NCBI GenBank assembly: GCA_022712475.1
Contig: JALAGK010000069.1
Span: forward strand, 1 to 5,880
Length of the DNA stretch: 5,880 nucleotides
Source of the DNA: Enterobacteriaceae bacterium
Lineage (GTDB): Bacteria; Pseudomonadota; Gammaproteobacteria; Enterobacterales; Enterobacteriaceae
Direction of reading: 5' to 3'
The notes beneath the pieces were generated by a model, which was given only the letters and a program-made list of their open reading frames with translations, ran no database searches and was not told the DNA's origin. A program made the translations under genes and the position numbers. Below, piece after piece: positions 5,743 to 5,880 of the stretch (position 1 is its first letter; each line of letters begins with the position of its first letter).

Positions 5743-5880
5743 TTAGAACATCAATAAAACGCATCTGATTAAGTCGTCCTCATTTCTGTCGAGTCTTTTC
5801 ATTAATTCTCCCGCTTTTGAGTCACCTCTTCTTTCGTCACGCAATACTTTGATCGTTTAGTAAGACTATTTACATTATGT
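5743..5880 (-). other. Possible 3' end of a minus-strand frame plus a coupled short frame (uncertain)
   Basis: A minus-strand frame is open from the right edge to a TAA at 5802-5804 and ends in a charged tail (VTKEEVTQKREN). It overlaps, through TAATG, a 19-codon frame (5802 to 5743, starting MKRLDRNEDD) that has GGGAG five bases before its ATG. The overlap and ribosome-like site are what coupled genes look like, but both pieces are short, the region is AT-rich, and I recognise no family. It may be untranslated leader DNA. Confidence 0.2.

Larger units (their letters stand above)
5575..5880. other. AT-rich upstream region of the ynfU-like gene
   Basis: About 36% G+C by hand count over 5581-5880, clearly lower than the coding DNA to its left. 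It holds the candidate promoter at 5637-5666. TCTGATTA occurs twice (5738-5745 and 5764-5771). At the right edge a weak plus-strand promoter-like pair is visible (TTGATC 5849-5854 and TACATT 5871-5876, 16-base spacer), which could serve a gene beyond the window. No recognised gene. Confidence 0.4.

Noticed and set aside
1..5880. CRISPR array, tRNA, rRNA, integrase or toxin-antitoxin pair
   Set aside because: Looked for regular repeats, cloverleaf-like segments and characteristic protein motifs; none was seen.

Overview
The window looks like a chromosomal segment of an enterobacterium (Enterobacteriaceae or a close relative). The N-terminal half of RsuA and the whole of RadD (YejH) read almost colinearly with the Escherichia coli proteins as I remember them, and they are divergent neighbours as in E. 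coli. The thiosulfate pair TsuA-TsuB (YeeE-YeeD) and the small YnfU-like zinc-ribbon protein are also enteric types. I cannot name the genus. No RNA gene, insertion sequence, CRISPR array or phage gene was recognised.

Layout. 1-367: 5' part of rsuA on the minus strand, cut by the window edge. 368-518: divergent promoter region. 519-2279: radD, plus strand, full length (586 aa). 2280-2369: short gap with a perfect 14-bp palindrome just before the ribosome site of the next gene. 2370-2822: GNAT acetyltransferase (150 aa). 2823-3102: a gap with no confident gene. 3103-3615: stand-alone CinA C-terminal-domain protein (170 aa, YdeJ/PncC type). 3616-3901: intergenic, ending in a small hairpin. 3902-4936 and 4942-5169: tsuA and tsuB, a two-gene operon for thiosulfate uptake and use. 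5179-5210: strong hairpin after tsuB. 5211-5370: no recognised gene. 5371-5574: minus-strand ynfU-like gene with a good ribosome site. 5575-5880: AT-rich (about 36% G+C by hand count) leader or promoter region, with a possible truncated open frame entering from the right edge on the minus strand.

How the genes fit together. RsuA modifies 16S rRNA and RadD is a DNA-repair helicase-like ATPase; they only share a divergent promoter region. The GNAT protein and the CinA-like protein each have their own ribosome site and seem to be independent accessory genes. TsuA is a membrane channel-like thiosulfate importer with three spaced cysteines, and TsuB is its cytosolic TusA-like partner with a CPFP cysteine motif; the 5-base gap between them implies co-expression. 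In E. coli K-12, radD is followed by rplY. Here at least 3.6 kb of other genes follow, so this is a variable position relative to that reference. I found no clearly novel system; the points most worth a second look are the accessory block after radD, the palindrome before the acetyltransferase gene, the atypical CinA motif, and the ynfU-like gene with its AT-rich upstream region.
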